From positions 1 to 64,000 of IMG/VR virus record IMGVR_UViG_3300032770_000015: DNA of 64,000 nt. One strand, written 5' to 3'. Source of the DNA: a virus. The position numbers and the translations under genes were made by a program. Below are positions 49,340 to 55,445 of the stretch, in pieces. Numbering within the stretch: position 1 is the first letter of the stretch; each line of letters opens with the position of its first letter. The notes below the pieces were generated by a model. It had not been told where the DNA came from. It ran no database searches and saw only the letters and a program-made list of their open reading frames with translations.

Positions 49340-49636
49340 TCAGTTGTTCTTGTATCCGGGGAAGTCGGGCGTCGGCCGCGGCCCCTGGCCCGGCTTCAGC
49401 TTCGGGTCCGGGGGCGGGTTCATCAGCGCGGCGTCGGATTCGCGCGCCCCGGCGACGGCCAGGGCCTCGGACCCGGCGGTGGCGCCCGGCACCTTCACGT
49501 CGCGGACGGCGTGCGCGCCCGGGACGAGGCTGTGCGCCTCGGGCGACGTGTCGCTGTCGGGGGCGAGCCGCTGCAGGTTGTGCGCGAGCCCCGCGGCGTC
49601 GTGCGCCGCCGGGTCGGGATGGTTGGCGAAGGCCAT
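49340..49636 (-). CDS. MAFGNHPDP-family protein 3, 98 aa
   Basis: MAFANHPDPAAHDAAGLAHN (signature with G4A), then PEAHSLVPGAHAVRDVKVPG and a C-terminal FPGYKNN. Same family as 48275, 48795 and 49871. Confidence 0.65.
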   Translation of the reverse strand: MAFANHPDPAAHDAAGLAHNLQRLAPDSDTSPEAHSLVPGAHAVRDVKVPGATAGSEALAVAGARESDAALMNPPPDPKLKPGQGPRPTPDFPGYKNN

Positions 49637-49654
49637 GGGCTCAGGGTCCTCGGG

Positions 49655-49855
49655 TCAGACGGTGATCTGCCGCTTGCCGGTGCCGCCGTGCACGTCCACG
49701 GTGCCGATCTTTCCGGCCAGGGCCGACGTGACGGCCGCGGGCGAGGCGAACACCTGCGCGTCCTTGACGTTCTCGCAGTAGTCGAGCGATCCGTCCGCCC
49801 GGATCGCCCGAACGTACGAGATGGTCCCGGTGTGGGCAAACGCTACGTTGGCCAC
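49655..49855 (-). CDS. Small hypothetical protein, 66 aa
   Basis: MANVAFAHTGTISYVRAIRA, CENVKDAQVFASPAAV and GTVDVHGGTGKRQITV. Two beta-rich halves; no family recognised. Confidence 0.55.
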   Translation of the reverse strand: MANVAFAHTGTISYVRAIRADGSLDYCENVKDAQVFASPAAVTSALAGKIGTVDVHGGTGKRQITV

Positions 49856-49870
49856 GGTCGTGCCTCCGCG

Positions 49871-50110
49871 TTACTCGGCGTCGCCGCCGGTCGTCGGGGT
49901 GCCCCCGAGGTAATCGCCGCAGGGGTCGTTCGTGTTCGGGTCCGACGCGTGCGACGTGCCCTGCGCCAGCGTCAGGTGCTTCGCCGCCGAGGCGAACGCC
50001 GCGCCCGGAACGCCGTGCTTCTTCGGGTCGGTCGCGTCGCCCCGCGGGCGGGGCTGCAGGCGGTGCGCTACGCCCGCGTCGGCCGCCGGGGTCCGGTTGC
50101 CAAACGCCAT
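49871..50110 (-). CDS. MAFGNHPDP-family protein 4, 79 aa; promoter-proximal gene of the leftward array
   Basis: ATG 50110 with a GAGGCG ribosome site. MAFGNRTPAADAGVAHRLQP keeps the MAFGN start and AHRLQ element but has lost the HPDP motif. The tail ends DPCGDYLGGTPTTGGDAE. First gene of the whole leftward transcription unit, after the large non-coding region. Confidence 0.6.
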   Translation of the reverse strand: MAFGNRTPAADAGVAHRLQPRPRGDATDPKKHGVPGAAFASAAKHLTLAQGTSHASDPNTNDPCGDYLGGTPTTGGDAE

Positions 50111-50621
50111 GGGGATACGCCTCAGATCGTTGCAGTAGGATTTTGCTACCGGGTTCAATCTACGCTGGCCGCGCGGCCGCAGCGGTCTTCCGGGCCGGGT
50201 CGGACGCCCCAGCGCCGCAGGCGCCCACTTCGGTATCACGATACCGGGTCGGGGAACGGCGGGGGCGGGACCAGGGACCACGGGTCTACATGGTGTCGGC
50301 AAACCGGATTCCCGACCGGGGCGGTACCCTACGGGGTACCCCCGGCGGAAACGGTTGCCGCGGGATGCGTCTACGCGTGGAATCGAGACGTTTTCGTCAC
50401 GTTAAGCACGTCTACCTGCATGGAGTTCTTGCCGTAGCCGCCGCCGGGCCGGAGCCGCCGGGGGGCGACGGCGTGCGGTCACTACGACGTGCGTAGACGC
50501 GCGGGGGCCACGCCTGGCGGCCGATCCGGGGCGCGGGCAGGCCGGGGCGTAGGTCCGTGGTCGTTCGCCCCGCGTACGTGAACCTCGTAACCCGTTCGGG
50601 CGCCGAGCGTTACATCGACTT

Positions 50622-50639
50622 AACGGTTCGGGAACCGTT
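50622..50639. promoter_or_regulatory. Perfect 8-bp-arm dyad AACGGTTC-GG-GAACCGTT
   Basis: An 18-bp inverted repeat with two 8-bp arms separated by GG, near the left end of the non-coding region. An operator-like site between the leftward array and the candidate left promoter. Confidence 0.6.
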
Positions 50640-50707
50640 CGGTCCGGGCGCCGGATGATTCCCGGTCGCACCTGATACCGGGTTGACGTAACGCGCGAAC
50701 GTACGCC

Positions 50708-50760
50708 CGTAAAGCGTTACGGCGTAACGGGTTACAGAAACGACTGCATATAATATACGT
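50708..50760 (-). promoter_or_regulatory. Candidate leftward promoter with 30-bp conserved downstream element
   Basis: On the minus strand GTATATTATATG (TATATT at 50757-50752) is followed after 14 nt by a 30-nt element (50737-50708) containing CTGTAACCCGTTACG and CGCTTTACG. This element is present in inverted orientation at the opposite end of the region (53208-53237) with 27 of 30 identical bases. GTAAC-GG-GTTAC (50724-50735) is a dyad within it. No good -35 is visible. Confidence 0.55.
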
Positions 50761-51157
50761 TACGTTAAGTAAGCCCGAATAGGCCGCAAGTGGCGTCGCG
50801 GCGCGGGTTTACGGCGTCGGCGCCCGGTCGCGGCGTGTTACGGGTTCGGCGCCCGATGACCTAGGACCACGCGGCGGCGCCGAAACCGGCCGACCCCGGC
50901 GCGGCGCGGTTCGCGCGCGGATCGTGACCAGGCGGCCTAGCGGCGGCGTCGTACCGTGACGCGTGCGACGTTCACGCAGACGACCCGATCCGGCGCTCTT
51001 CCGGGCGACCGGGCGGGCGCGCGGCGTCTCACACGTCTACGGGGGCGTCGTGTTTCAAGACGCAAGGCTGGGCAGAGTGGGCCAAAGCATCTTCCCGACC
51101 GCGAACCGGTCGAAGGGGCCTATAAGTGAAAGTCCTTCGTAGGGTCTTCGGCGTTAT

Positions 51158-51327
51158 TGGGGCGATTCGCCCCACAACGTCGGCATTCCGCGGCACTGCG
51201 GCGATTCGCGACAGATGGCTATCGCATAATGCGTCACTGCGGCATTCTGCGACACGACTGTAAAGATTCACGACAGTGGGGCATTTCGCCCATGCAGCAA
51301 TCGCATTTTGCGGCACTGTCGCCATAG
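51158..51327. repeat. Iteron-like array of about eight units
   Basis: Units near 51162, 51183, 51201, 51224, 51242, 51265, 51281 and 51303 share the core GCRWTTNYGCGNCACTG; the best are GCATTCCGCGGCACTGCG, GCATAATGCGTCACTGCG and GCATTTTGCGGCACTGTC. Most include a small dyad (GGGGCGATTCGCCCC at 51159-51173, CGCATAATGCG, CGCATTTTGCG). Clustered iterons are typical of initiator-binding origins or operator arrays. Confidence 0.65.
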
Positions 51328-51700
51328 CGCTCCGCTGCCGATCCGGCCGACCCGACCCGGGGCGTCGCCGACCGGGCGGCGCGGCCGCAAGCCTCTCCCA
51401 TGTCCACGGGCGCGTCGAACCCGCCGGGCGGGGCGTACCCCGTAGGGGTACGACCCCTGGCCCGTACGGGTACGACCGACGCGCGCCCGAACCGTTAACC
51501 TATTCCCGATCCTATTCCCGTGGCGCGTCGCCGACCGCGTAACCCCGTGGTCCCTGGAGCTTTGCGCCGCGTCCCGCGTCCCGCCGCGACCGTCGCCGAT
51601 CCGGCGCGGCTGCAACCTATTCCCGGCGGTCGCGGGCGCCGTTAACGGTAGCGCGGCCGACGGCGCCCCGGCGCCGTTTCCGGGCAGGCGCAACCGTTCC

Positions 51701-51726
51701 GTGGCGCGGCGGCGCCGTTTCCGGCC
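51701..51726. repeat. Direct repeat GTGGCGyssGCGGCGC..., copies at 51701, 52366 and partial at 50790
   Basis: gtggcgcggcggcgccgtttccggcc at 51701-51726 recurs at 52366-52390 with two differences, and the first 15 bases of the 52366 copy recur at 50790. The core GGCGGCGCCG is itself palindromic. Confidence 0.55.
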
Positions 51727-52000
51727 GTCGTCGCCCCGGAACCCTCGGCGCCCGGCCGACTCCCGCGCTGCTCCGGCCTGCCGCCCGAACCCCGTCCCGT
51801 CGGCCCGCGTCGCGTGGCCCCGGAACTGGTCGCCGCCCCCGTCCGCGTAGACGTGCGGAGAAGCGTGATCCCGCCGCGCCCGGCCCGAACGTAAAGTGGT
51901 CCGTCGTCGTCGGTTACTCCGCCCCGGACCGGTCGCCCGACCGAACGCCCGGGCGTCGGGGTCGGCGCGCCGCTCGCGTGAACCTCGCACGTGACCCTGT

Positions 52001-52029
52001 CGTTACAGTATCGTTACACGTTCGTTACA
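52001..52029. repeat. Three CGTTACA direct repeats at exact 11-bp period
   Basis: CGTTACA at 52001-52007, 52012-52018 and 52023-52029, one per helical turn. It is the reverse complement of the TGTAACG half-site in the nearby dyads, so the same regulator may bind here as a multimer. A TGGCACG-like box (CGGCACGGTTTTC) starts at 52046. Confidence 0.65.
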
Positions 52030-52144
52030 TCGGGTCGGCCGGTCGCGGCACGGTTTTCGCGCGCCGCCAGAAGTGTAATCGTTTTGTAACGGAGAAATTT
52101 CCGTGCCAGGCCCGGGATTCGCACGCCGCCGCGGAATGCGGCGA

Positions 52145-52162
52145 TGTAACGATCCGATTACA
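52145..52162. promoter_or_regulatory. Operator-like dyad TGTAACGATCCGATTACA
   Basis: 18-bp inverted repeat (TGTAAC/ATTACA with one mismatch around GATCCG). Its exact reverse complement occurs at 53239-53256, and a near-identical copy at 52459-52476. A TGGCACGG box follows 21 nt downstream. Confidence 0.65.
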
Positions 52163-52182
52163 AGGCGACGAACGGGCCGCCG

Positions 52183-52196
52183 TGGCACGGTTTTTT
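52183..52196 (+). promoter_or_regulatory. TGGCACG module 1 (TGGCACGGTTTTTT)
   Basis: Same order as module 2: TGTAAC dyad, ~21 nt, TGGCACG and a T-run, then TGACCCG 28 nt after the start of the box. A -10 is not clear. TGGCACG matches the -24 box of sigma-54 but the -12 GC is missing. Confidence 0.4.
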
Positions 52197-52455
52197 ACGA
52201 CCCTTGCCGGTGACCCGGAGAAGCGTGCCCCGCGCGCTGCGTGAAACCGGCGGAAAGCCAGGCGCGGCGCGGGTTTCCGCGATTCACGCCGGGTCGGTCG
52301 GGCGGACGGCCGCGCGGTCTTCCGTTCGCACGTCTACGCGGAACGTCGCACGAACGCCCCCGGAAGTGGCGTCGCGGCGCCGTTTCCGGCACCCGGGCTC
52401 GTCGGTTTCGACCCCCGGCACGTCGCGGGGCCGGACCGGGCGTCGCGCCGGGGCG

Positions 52456-52479
52456 GAATGTAACGATCCGGTTACATTC
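52456..52479. promoter_or_regulatory. Operator-like dyad with 9-bp arms GAATGTAAC/GTTACATTC
   Basis: The arms are perfect and separated by GATCCG. This is the best copy of the TGTAACGATCCGNTTACA family. The -35 of a good promoter (TTGGCA at 52497) lies 18 nt to the right, so a bound protein would sit just upstream of RNA polymerase. Confidence 0.7.
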
Positions 52480-52496
52480 GGCCGGTCGGCGCCGCG

Positions 52497-52525
52497 TTGG
52501 CACGATTTTTCAAACGTGCTACGAT
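52497..52525 (+). promoter_or_regulatory. Candidate rightward sigma-70 promoter TTGGCA-17-TACGAT
   Basis: TTGGCA (52497-52502), 17-bp spacer including ATTTTTC, and TACGAT (52520-52525). It is the best -35/-10 pair in the region. Followed by TGACCCG, as in module 1. It would drive the rightward array or a leader RNA. Confidence 0.55.
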
Positions 52526-52578
52526 GACCCGTACGCCCCGACCCGTCGCGGAACCGGTTTGTCGGTAAACCCGCGCCG

Positions 52579-52592
52579 CGTAACGGGTTACG
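52579..52592. promoter_or_regulatory. Perfect dyad CGTAAC-GG-GTTACG
   Basis: 14-bp inverted repeat with 6-bp arms; one of a family that also includes 50724-50735, 53209-53222 (CC centre), and mismatched copies at 52664-52677 and 52949-52962. Confidence 0.6.
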
Positions 52593-52646
52593 CTACGTCG
52601 CCGGGGCGCGGCCGTATCCCGATAACCCCCACCCCCCGGCAAACGG

Positions 52647-52677
52647 GTCGTAACCCCGTACGCCGTAACGGTTTACG
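52647..52677. repeat. 31-bp direct repeat, copy 1 (copy 2 at 52932-52962)
   Basis: A block beginning GTCGTAACCCCGTACGCCGT and ending in CGTAACGGTTTACG recurs 285 bp downstream with a single C/G difference. A third partial copy (GTCGTAACCCCGT) is at 53068-53080. The 3' half is a near-palindrome. Confidence 0.75.
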
Positions 52678-52931
52678 ACCGGTCGCGAAGACGGCCCCCG
52701 TTTCCACGTCTACGGTCATCCTCGCACGCCGCATTTCGCCGGGGATCGGACCCGTCGGGTATGGCCCGCCGCCCGATTCCCGACCTCGGCGCCCGGCGTT
52801 CGCCCGACCGGACCGGGCGCACGACCCCGGCCGACGCCCGCCCGGCGTCGCCGCCGCCCCGGGGCGGCCCGATCCGGCGGGGGCGCGGGTCCCGGGCAGC
52901 CCAGGTCGGAATTCGCGCGTTTATAGGAGAG

Positions 52932-52962
52932 GTCGTAACCGCGTACGCCGTAACGGTTTACG
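52932..52962. repeat. 31-bp direct repeat, copy 2
   Basis: Second copy of the 31-bp element, one base different from copy 1. It is preceded by TTTATAGGAGAGG (52919-52932), which could be a ribosome site or AT-rich box for a short RNA. Confidence 0.75.
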
Positions 52963-53193
52963 GGTGTGATCTCAAGGCCCCCGCCGCCGCGCCCCCGGGC
53001 GCCGAACGGCGCAAAACGGTCCCAAACGGCCGATCCGGAGGTGACACGTTTGCACGCGCGCGGAAGCGTCGTAACCCCGTGGGAATACGGAAGTTACGGC
53101 GTTTTCGTCGTGCGCCCATTTTTCCGGTCGCGCCGGACCGTCCAAAATGCCCCGGTTTCGGGACCGCCCCCGCCGACCCGGTAGAATCGCGCG

Positions 53194-53237
53194 TATACTA
53201 GCACGACCCGTAACCCGTTACGCCGTCGCGCTTTACG
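53194..53237 (+). promoter_or_regulatory. Candidate rightward promoter with the conserved 30-bp element
   Basis: GCGTATACTAGC gives TATACT at 53194-53199; 8 nt later the 30-bp element (53208-53237; CCGTAACCCGTTACGCCGTC then GCGCTTTACG) begins. It mirrors the left promoter region in inverted orientation. The dyad CGTAAC-CC-GTTACG (53209-53222) lies within it. Confidence 0.55.
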
Positions 53238-53238
53238 G

Positions 53239-53256
53239 ATGTAATCGGATCGTTAC
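53239..53256. promoter_or_regulatory. Operator-like dyad TGTAATCGGATCGTTACA
   Basis: Exact reverse complement of the site at 52145-52162, directly next to the conserved 30-bp promoter-linked element and the CACATCTACGG motif. It is the third copy of the TGTAAC dyad family. Confidence 0.65.
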
Positions 53257-53675
53257 ACATCTACGGCGACGGCGGCCCGGGATTCGCTACGTTTTCGGGT
53301 CGCGGACCCCGGAACGCGGCGCGACGCCGTACCGACCGGGAAAACCGCCGGGGGAACCGCCGGGCCCAGCGCGCCGCGACGATACCGGGAAGGCGAAGCC
53401 GGAACCCCCGAACGAACGAACCCGCGCGACGGACGACGGCGCGGGTCGGGTGAACGAAGCACCGACGGGGATGGTCGGATTAACCGGAACCCCCGCCGCC
53501 GGACCCCCGACCCGTACTGGGGCGACACCGCCCCCATCGTCCGACTGGTCGTCGCGGGCCGCCCGCCCGGCGCGCCGGAACATCGGCCGCGAACCCGGGG
53601 CGAACGGGCGGGGGTTTTCCGCCGGGGGCCGTTCCCCGAACGCGGACGCGACCCGCCACCGTTCCAGCGCACGTC

Positions 53676-53746
53676 GTCCCGCCGGGGCGTCGAATCCCCG
53701 GCAGGACATTCGCAGAAACCCCGCCGACCGGTCCGGCCGCGCGGGG
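53676..53746 (+). ncRNA. Type I two-hairpin leader element, copy 1
   Basis: Hairpin 1 (53676-53707) has a stem including GCCGGGG/CCCCGGC and an 8-nt loop CGTCGAAT. Hairpin 2 follows (CCCCGC/GCGGGG at 53719-53746). The ribosome site of the first rightward gene lies 15 nt later. Confidence 0.6.
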
Positions 53747-53775
53747 CGTATCCCCGAACCGAAAGGAACCGACCC

Positions 53776-53991
53776 GTGGTCCCGATCCGCCTCACGCTCG
53801 ACCCGCTGGGCGCCGGGTACGTCGAACTCGTCGCCGTCGTGCATGACGCGACGTACGACGCCGACGTGCGCCGGACGATCCGCGTCTCGCTCGAATCCTT
53901 CGGCCCGTCGGCGACCGTCGTTGCCCTGCGGGACGCGAAAGGGAACCTGGTCACGGCCGCCGACTGGGCGCTCTTCCCGTCGGTCGCATAA
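53776..53991 (+). CDS. Small hypothetical protein, first gene of the rightward array, 71 aa
   Basis: GTG with AAAGGAA upstream. MVPIRLTLDPLGAGYVELVA, VVHDATYDADVRRTIRVSLE, ending ADWALFPSVA. Compact beta-rich protein of unknown function. Confidence 0.6.
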   Translation: MVPIRLTLDPLGAGYVELVAVVHDATYDADVRRTIRVSLESFGPSATVVALRDAKGNLVTAADWALFPSVA

Positions 53992-53997
53992 CCCGTC

Positions 53998-54063
53998 GCC
54001 GCCCGGCGTCGAATCCGGGCGGCGTCATACGAACCGAACGCCCGCGCCGGACCGGCGCTGGGC
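53998..54063 (+). ncRNA. Type I two-hairpin leader element, copy 2
   Basis: GCCGCCCGG-CGTCGAAT-CCGGGCGGC (53998-54023) then GCCCGCGCCGG...CCGGCGCtGGGC (54040-54063), a hairpin with one bulged T. Located between the first two rightward genes. Confidence 0.65.
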
Positions 54064-54096
54064 GAGCCGAAACCCGAACCGAAAGGGACCGTCCGA

Positions 54097-54411
54097 ATGA
54101 AGCCCGTGAATCCCGCCTGCGCCGACGATACGTCGCTGGCCGGGTACGTCGACACGACGTACGCCGCGCTCGTCGCTGCCTTCGGTCCGCCGAACGGCCG
54201 GAGCGACGGATACAAGGTGGACGCCTGCTGGGTCCTGGCCGCCGGTGGGCGGATCGTAACCGTGTACAACTGGAAGGACGGCCCCGCGTACCGGGGCGCG
54301 GCCGGTACGCCGGTCGAGGCGATAACGACGTGGCACATCGGGGCGCACTTCGCCCCGGCGGCGCTCGCCGCGATGCGGCGCGCGTTCCCCGGCCGCGTTT
54401 CGGCCGCGTGA
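54097..54411 (+). CDS. Conserved phage protein, 104 aa
   Basis: YAALVAAFGPPNGRSDGYKV, AGGRIVTVYNWKDGPAYRG and ITTWHIGAHFAPAALAAMRR: the FG.P...D.YKV, TVYNWK and WHIGG-type motifs of a widespread phage family without known function. Confidence 0.72.
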   Translation: MKPVNPACADDTSLAGYVDTTYAALVAAFGPPNGRSDGYKVDACWVLAAGGRIVTVYNWKDGPAYRGAAGTPVEAITTWHIGAHFAPAALAAMRRAFPGRVSAA

Positions 54412-54421
54412 CGAACCCGAC

Positions 54422-54490
54422 GGCCCCGGGCTTCGAAACTCGGGGCCGCCTTACGATCCGAACCGCCCGCGCCGGACCGGCGCCGGGCGG
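54422..54490 (+). ncRNA. Type I two-hairpin leader element, copy 3
   Basis: GGCCCCGGG-CTTCGAAA-CTCGGGGCC then CCGCCCGCGCC...GGGCGG. The loop CTTCGAAA has the T-loop-like TTCGAAA. Confidence 0.6.
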
Positions 54491-54574
54491 CGCTGCGTTG
54501 GGCACCGGGCCACCGGCCCGGCACGCGACCAGATGCCCCGGGGGTTGGATTCGCCCGGCGGTCGCCGCCCGCCC

Positions 54575-54642
54575 GACGCCCGGGGGCTTCGAAACCCCCG
54601 CGCGTCATCGCTGAACGTCGCCGGGCCGGACGGCCGGGCGAC
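54575..54642 (+). ncRNA. Type I two-hairpin leader element, copy 4
   Basis: Outer GACGC/GCGTC, inner CGGGGG-CTTCGAAA-CCCCCG (54575-54606), then GTCGCC...GGCGAC (54617-54642). A second type I element in the same 260-bp gap as copy 3, immediately before the 52-aa gene. The ~85 bp between the copies hold no recognisable gene. Confidence 0.6.
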
Positions 54643-54674
54643 CCCGTACCCGCCGGACGAAAGGAACCGTACCC

Positions 54675-54833
54675 GTGGCCCCGCACGCGAACGAAGACCG
54701 GATCATCGCACAGCTCGACCGGGACGCCGTCTACCACGTCGCCGACCGCCTCGCGTTCCGCGTCGCCGACGACGCCGCGATGGCCCGCGCCCTGCGGCCG
54801 TACGTCGCCCGCTGCACCGCCGTTACGTTCTGA
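54675..54833 (+). CDS. Small hypothetical protein, 52 aa
   Basis: GTG with AAAGGAACC. MAPHANEDRIIAQLDRDAVY then HVADRLAFRVADDAAMARAL: helical, acidic/basic mixture. Length and composition fit a small early phage protein. Confidence 0.5.
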   Translation: MAPHANEDRIIAQLDRDAVYHVADRLAFRVADDAAMARALRPYVARCTAVTF

Positions 54834-54840
54834 ACCCGTC

Positions 54841-54906
54841 GCCGCCCGGCGTCGAACCCGGGCGGCGCCTTACGATCCGAACGCCCGCGCCGGACCGGCG
54901 CTGGGC
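54841..54906 (+). ncRNA. Type I two-hairpin leader element, copy 5
   Basis: GCCGCCCGG-CGTCGAAC-CCGGGCGGC (54841-54866) then GCCCGCGCCGG...CCGGCGCtGGGC (54883-54906). Nearly identical to copy 2. Confidence 0.65.
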
Positions 54907-54954
54907 GAATTCTTCCCCGATCCGAACCCGCACGACCAGAAAGGGACCGACCCG

Positions 54955-55032
54955 ATGACCTCGACCCCGATGGACGAGCTGGCCGCCCTGCTCGTTCGCA
55001 TCCAGCGCCGTCGTCCGGCGCCCGCCCGATGA
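54955..55032 (+). CDS. Mini-protein, 25 aa
   Basis: ATG with AAAGGGACC upstream; MTSTPMDELAALLVRIQRRR then PAPAR, ending in an ATGA overlap with the next gene. Good ribosome site and coupling support it despite its size. Confidence 0.45.
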   Translation: MTSTPMDELAALLVRIQRRRPAPAR

Positions 55033-55319
55033 ACCCCGCCGTCGTCGCCATCGTCGTCGCGGCCGTCCAGGACGCGCCGACCCCGTACCGCCTGGCCGAC
55101 CGCATGGCCGCCCAGCGCGCCATCGTCGCCGCCGTCGCGCCGTACTTCGGCGGCGACCAGCTCGCCGCGTCGCTCGCGGTCGCCCCGGCGTACGCCGCCG
55201 CCGTCGAGCGCATTGCGGCGGTCCGGCGGAACCGGATCACCGGCCTGTCGTCGTCGCTCCCGGCCGGGGTCGTCATCGGCGACCGCGCCGTGCCGATCTC
55301 CGCCGTCGCGGGTGACTGA
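55029..55319 (+). CDS. Small hypothetical protein, 96 aa
   Basis: ATGA-coupled to the mini-protein. NPAVVAIVVAAVQDAPTPYR, IVAAVAPYFGGDQLAASLAV, a small Ala/Val-rich fold. No family recognised. Confidence 0.55.
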   Translation: MNPAVVAIVVAAVQDAPTPYRLADRMAAQRAIVAAVAPYFGGDQLAASLAVAPAYAAAVERIAAVRRNRITGLSSSLPAGVVIGDRAVPISAVAGD

Positions 55320-55350
55320 ACCTACCGACGAGGCGTGACCCGCCCCGCGT

Positions 55351-55417
55351 CGCCCGGGGGCTTCGAAACCCCCGGGCGTCGTTCGCTCCGAACGTCCGCG
55401 CCGGACCGGCGCTGGGC
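55351..55417 (+). ncRNA. Type I two-hairpin leader element, copy 6
   Basis: Perfect 10-bp stem CGCCCGGGGG-CTTCGAAA-CCCCCGGGCG (55351-55378) then GTCCGCGCCGG...CCGGCGCtGGGC (55394-55417). Confidence 0.65.
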
Positions 55418-55445
55418 GAGTTCTTCCCCGAACCGAAAGGGACGT

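Larger units (their letters stand above)
50367..53266. repeat. Dispersed CACGTCTACG motif family (about 9 sites in both orientations)
   Basis: Sites: 50367-50377 (gcgtctacgcg), 50407-50415 (CACGTCTAC), 50492-50501 (reverse), 51032-51042, 51399-51410 (variant TGTCCACGG), 51846-51855 (reverse), 52329-52341, 52705-52715 and 53256-53266 (CACATCTACGG). The 9-mer is very unlikely to recur nine times in 3 kb by chance; spacing from 51,037 on is roughly 370-550 bp. Confidence 0.7.
50111..53675. other. 3.6-kb divergent control region, candidate origin; no credible genes
   Basis: No ORF here shows good composition: the long frames (for example 51268-51990 minus, 52241-52969 plus) are Arg/Pro/Gly-rich shadows without ribosome sites. 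The region lies between the leftward and rightward arrays. It is unusually dense in short repeats, detailed in separate entries: iterons, dyads, CACGTCTACG sites, TGGCACG modules, a 31-bp direct repeat and inverted 30-bp elements. It probably holds the divergent promoters and possibly the replication origin. Confidence 0.7.

Noticed and set aside
51268-51990. Long minus-strand ORF in the non-coding region (240 codons)
   Set aside because: Arg/Gly/Pro composition without domains, no ribosome site, and overlap with the iteron array and repeats; typical of random GC-rich frames.
52183-52510. Sigma-54 promoters (TGGCACG matches the -24 box)
   Set aside because: The invariant GC of the -12 box is missing in all three copies and no enhancer-binding protein is seen; the third fits sigma-70 better.
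52241-52969. Long plus-strand ORF in the non-coding region (242 codons)
   Set aside because: Same compositional pattern, crosses the repeated operator-like sites and 31-bp repeats, no RBS.
50367-53266. CRISPR array (regularly spaced short motifs)
   Set aside because: Motifs are ~10 bp, in both orientations, with irregular 370-550 bp spacing and no cas genes.
53147-54100. 317-codon plus-strand ORF over the first rightward genes
   Set aside because: Out of frame with genes at 53776 and 54097, Arg/Pro-rich, crosses the type I elements.
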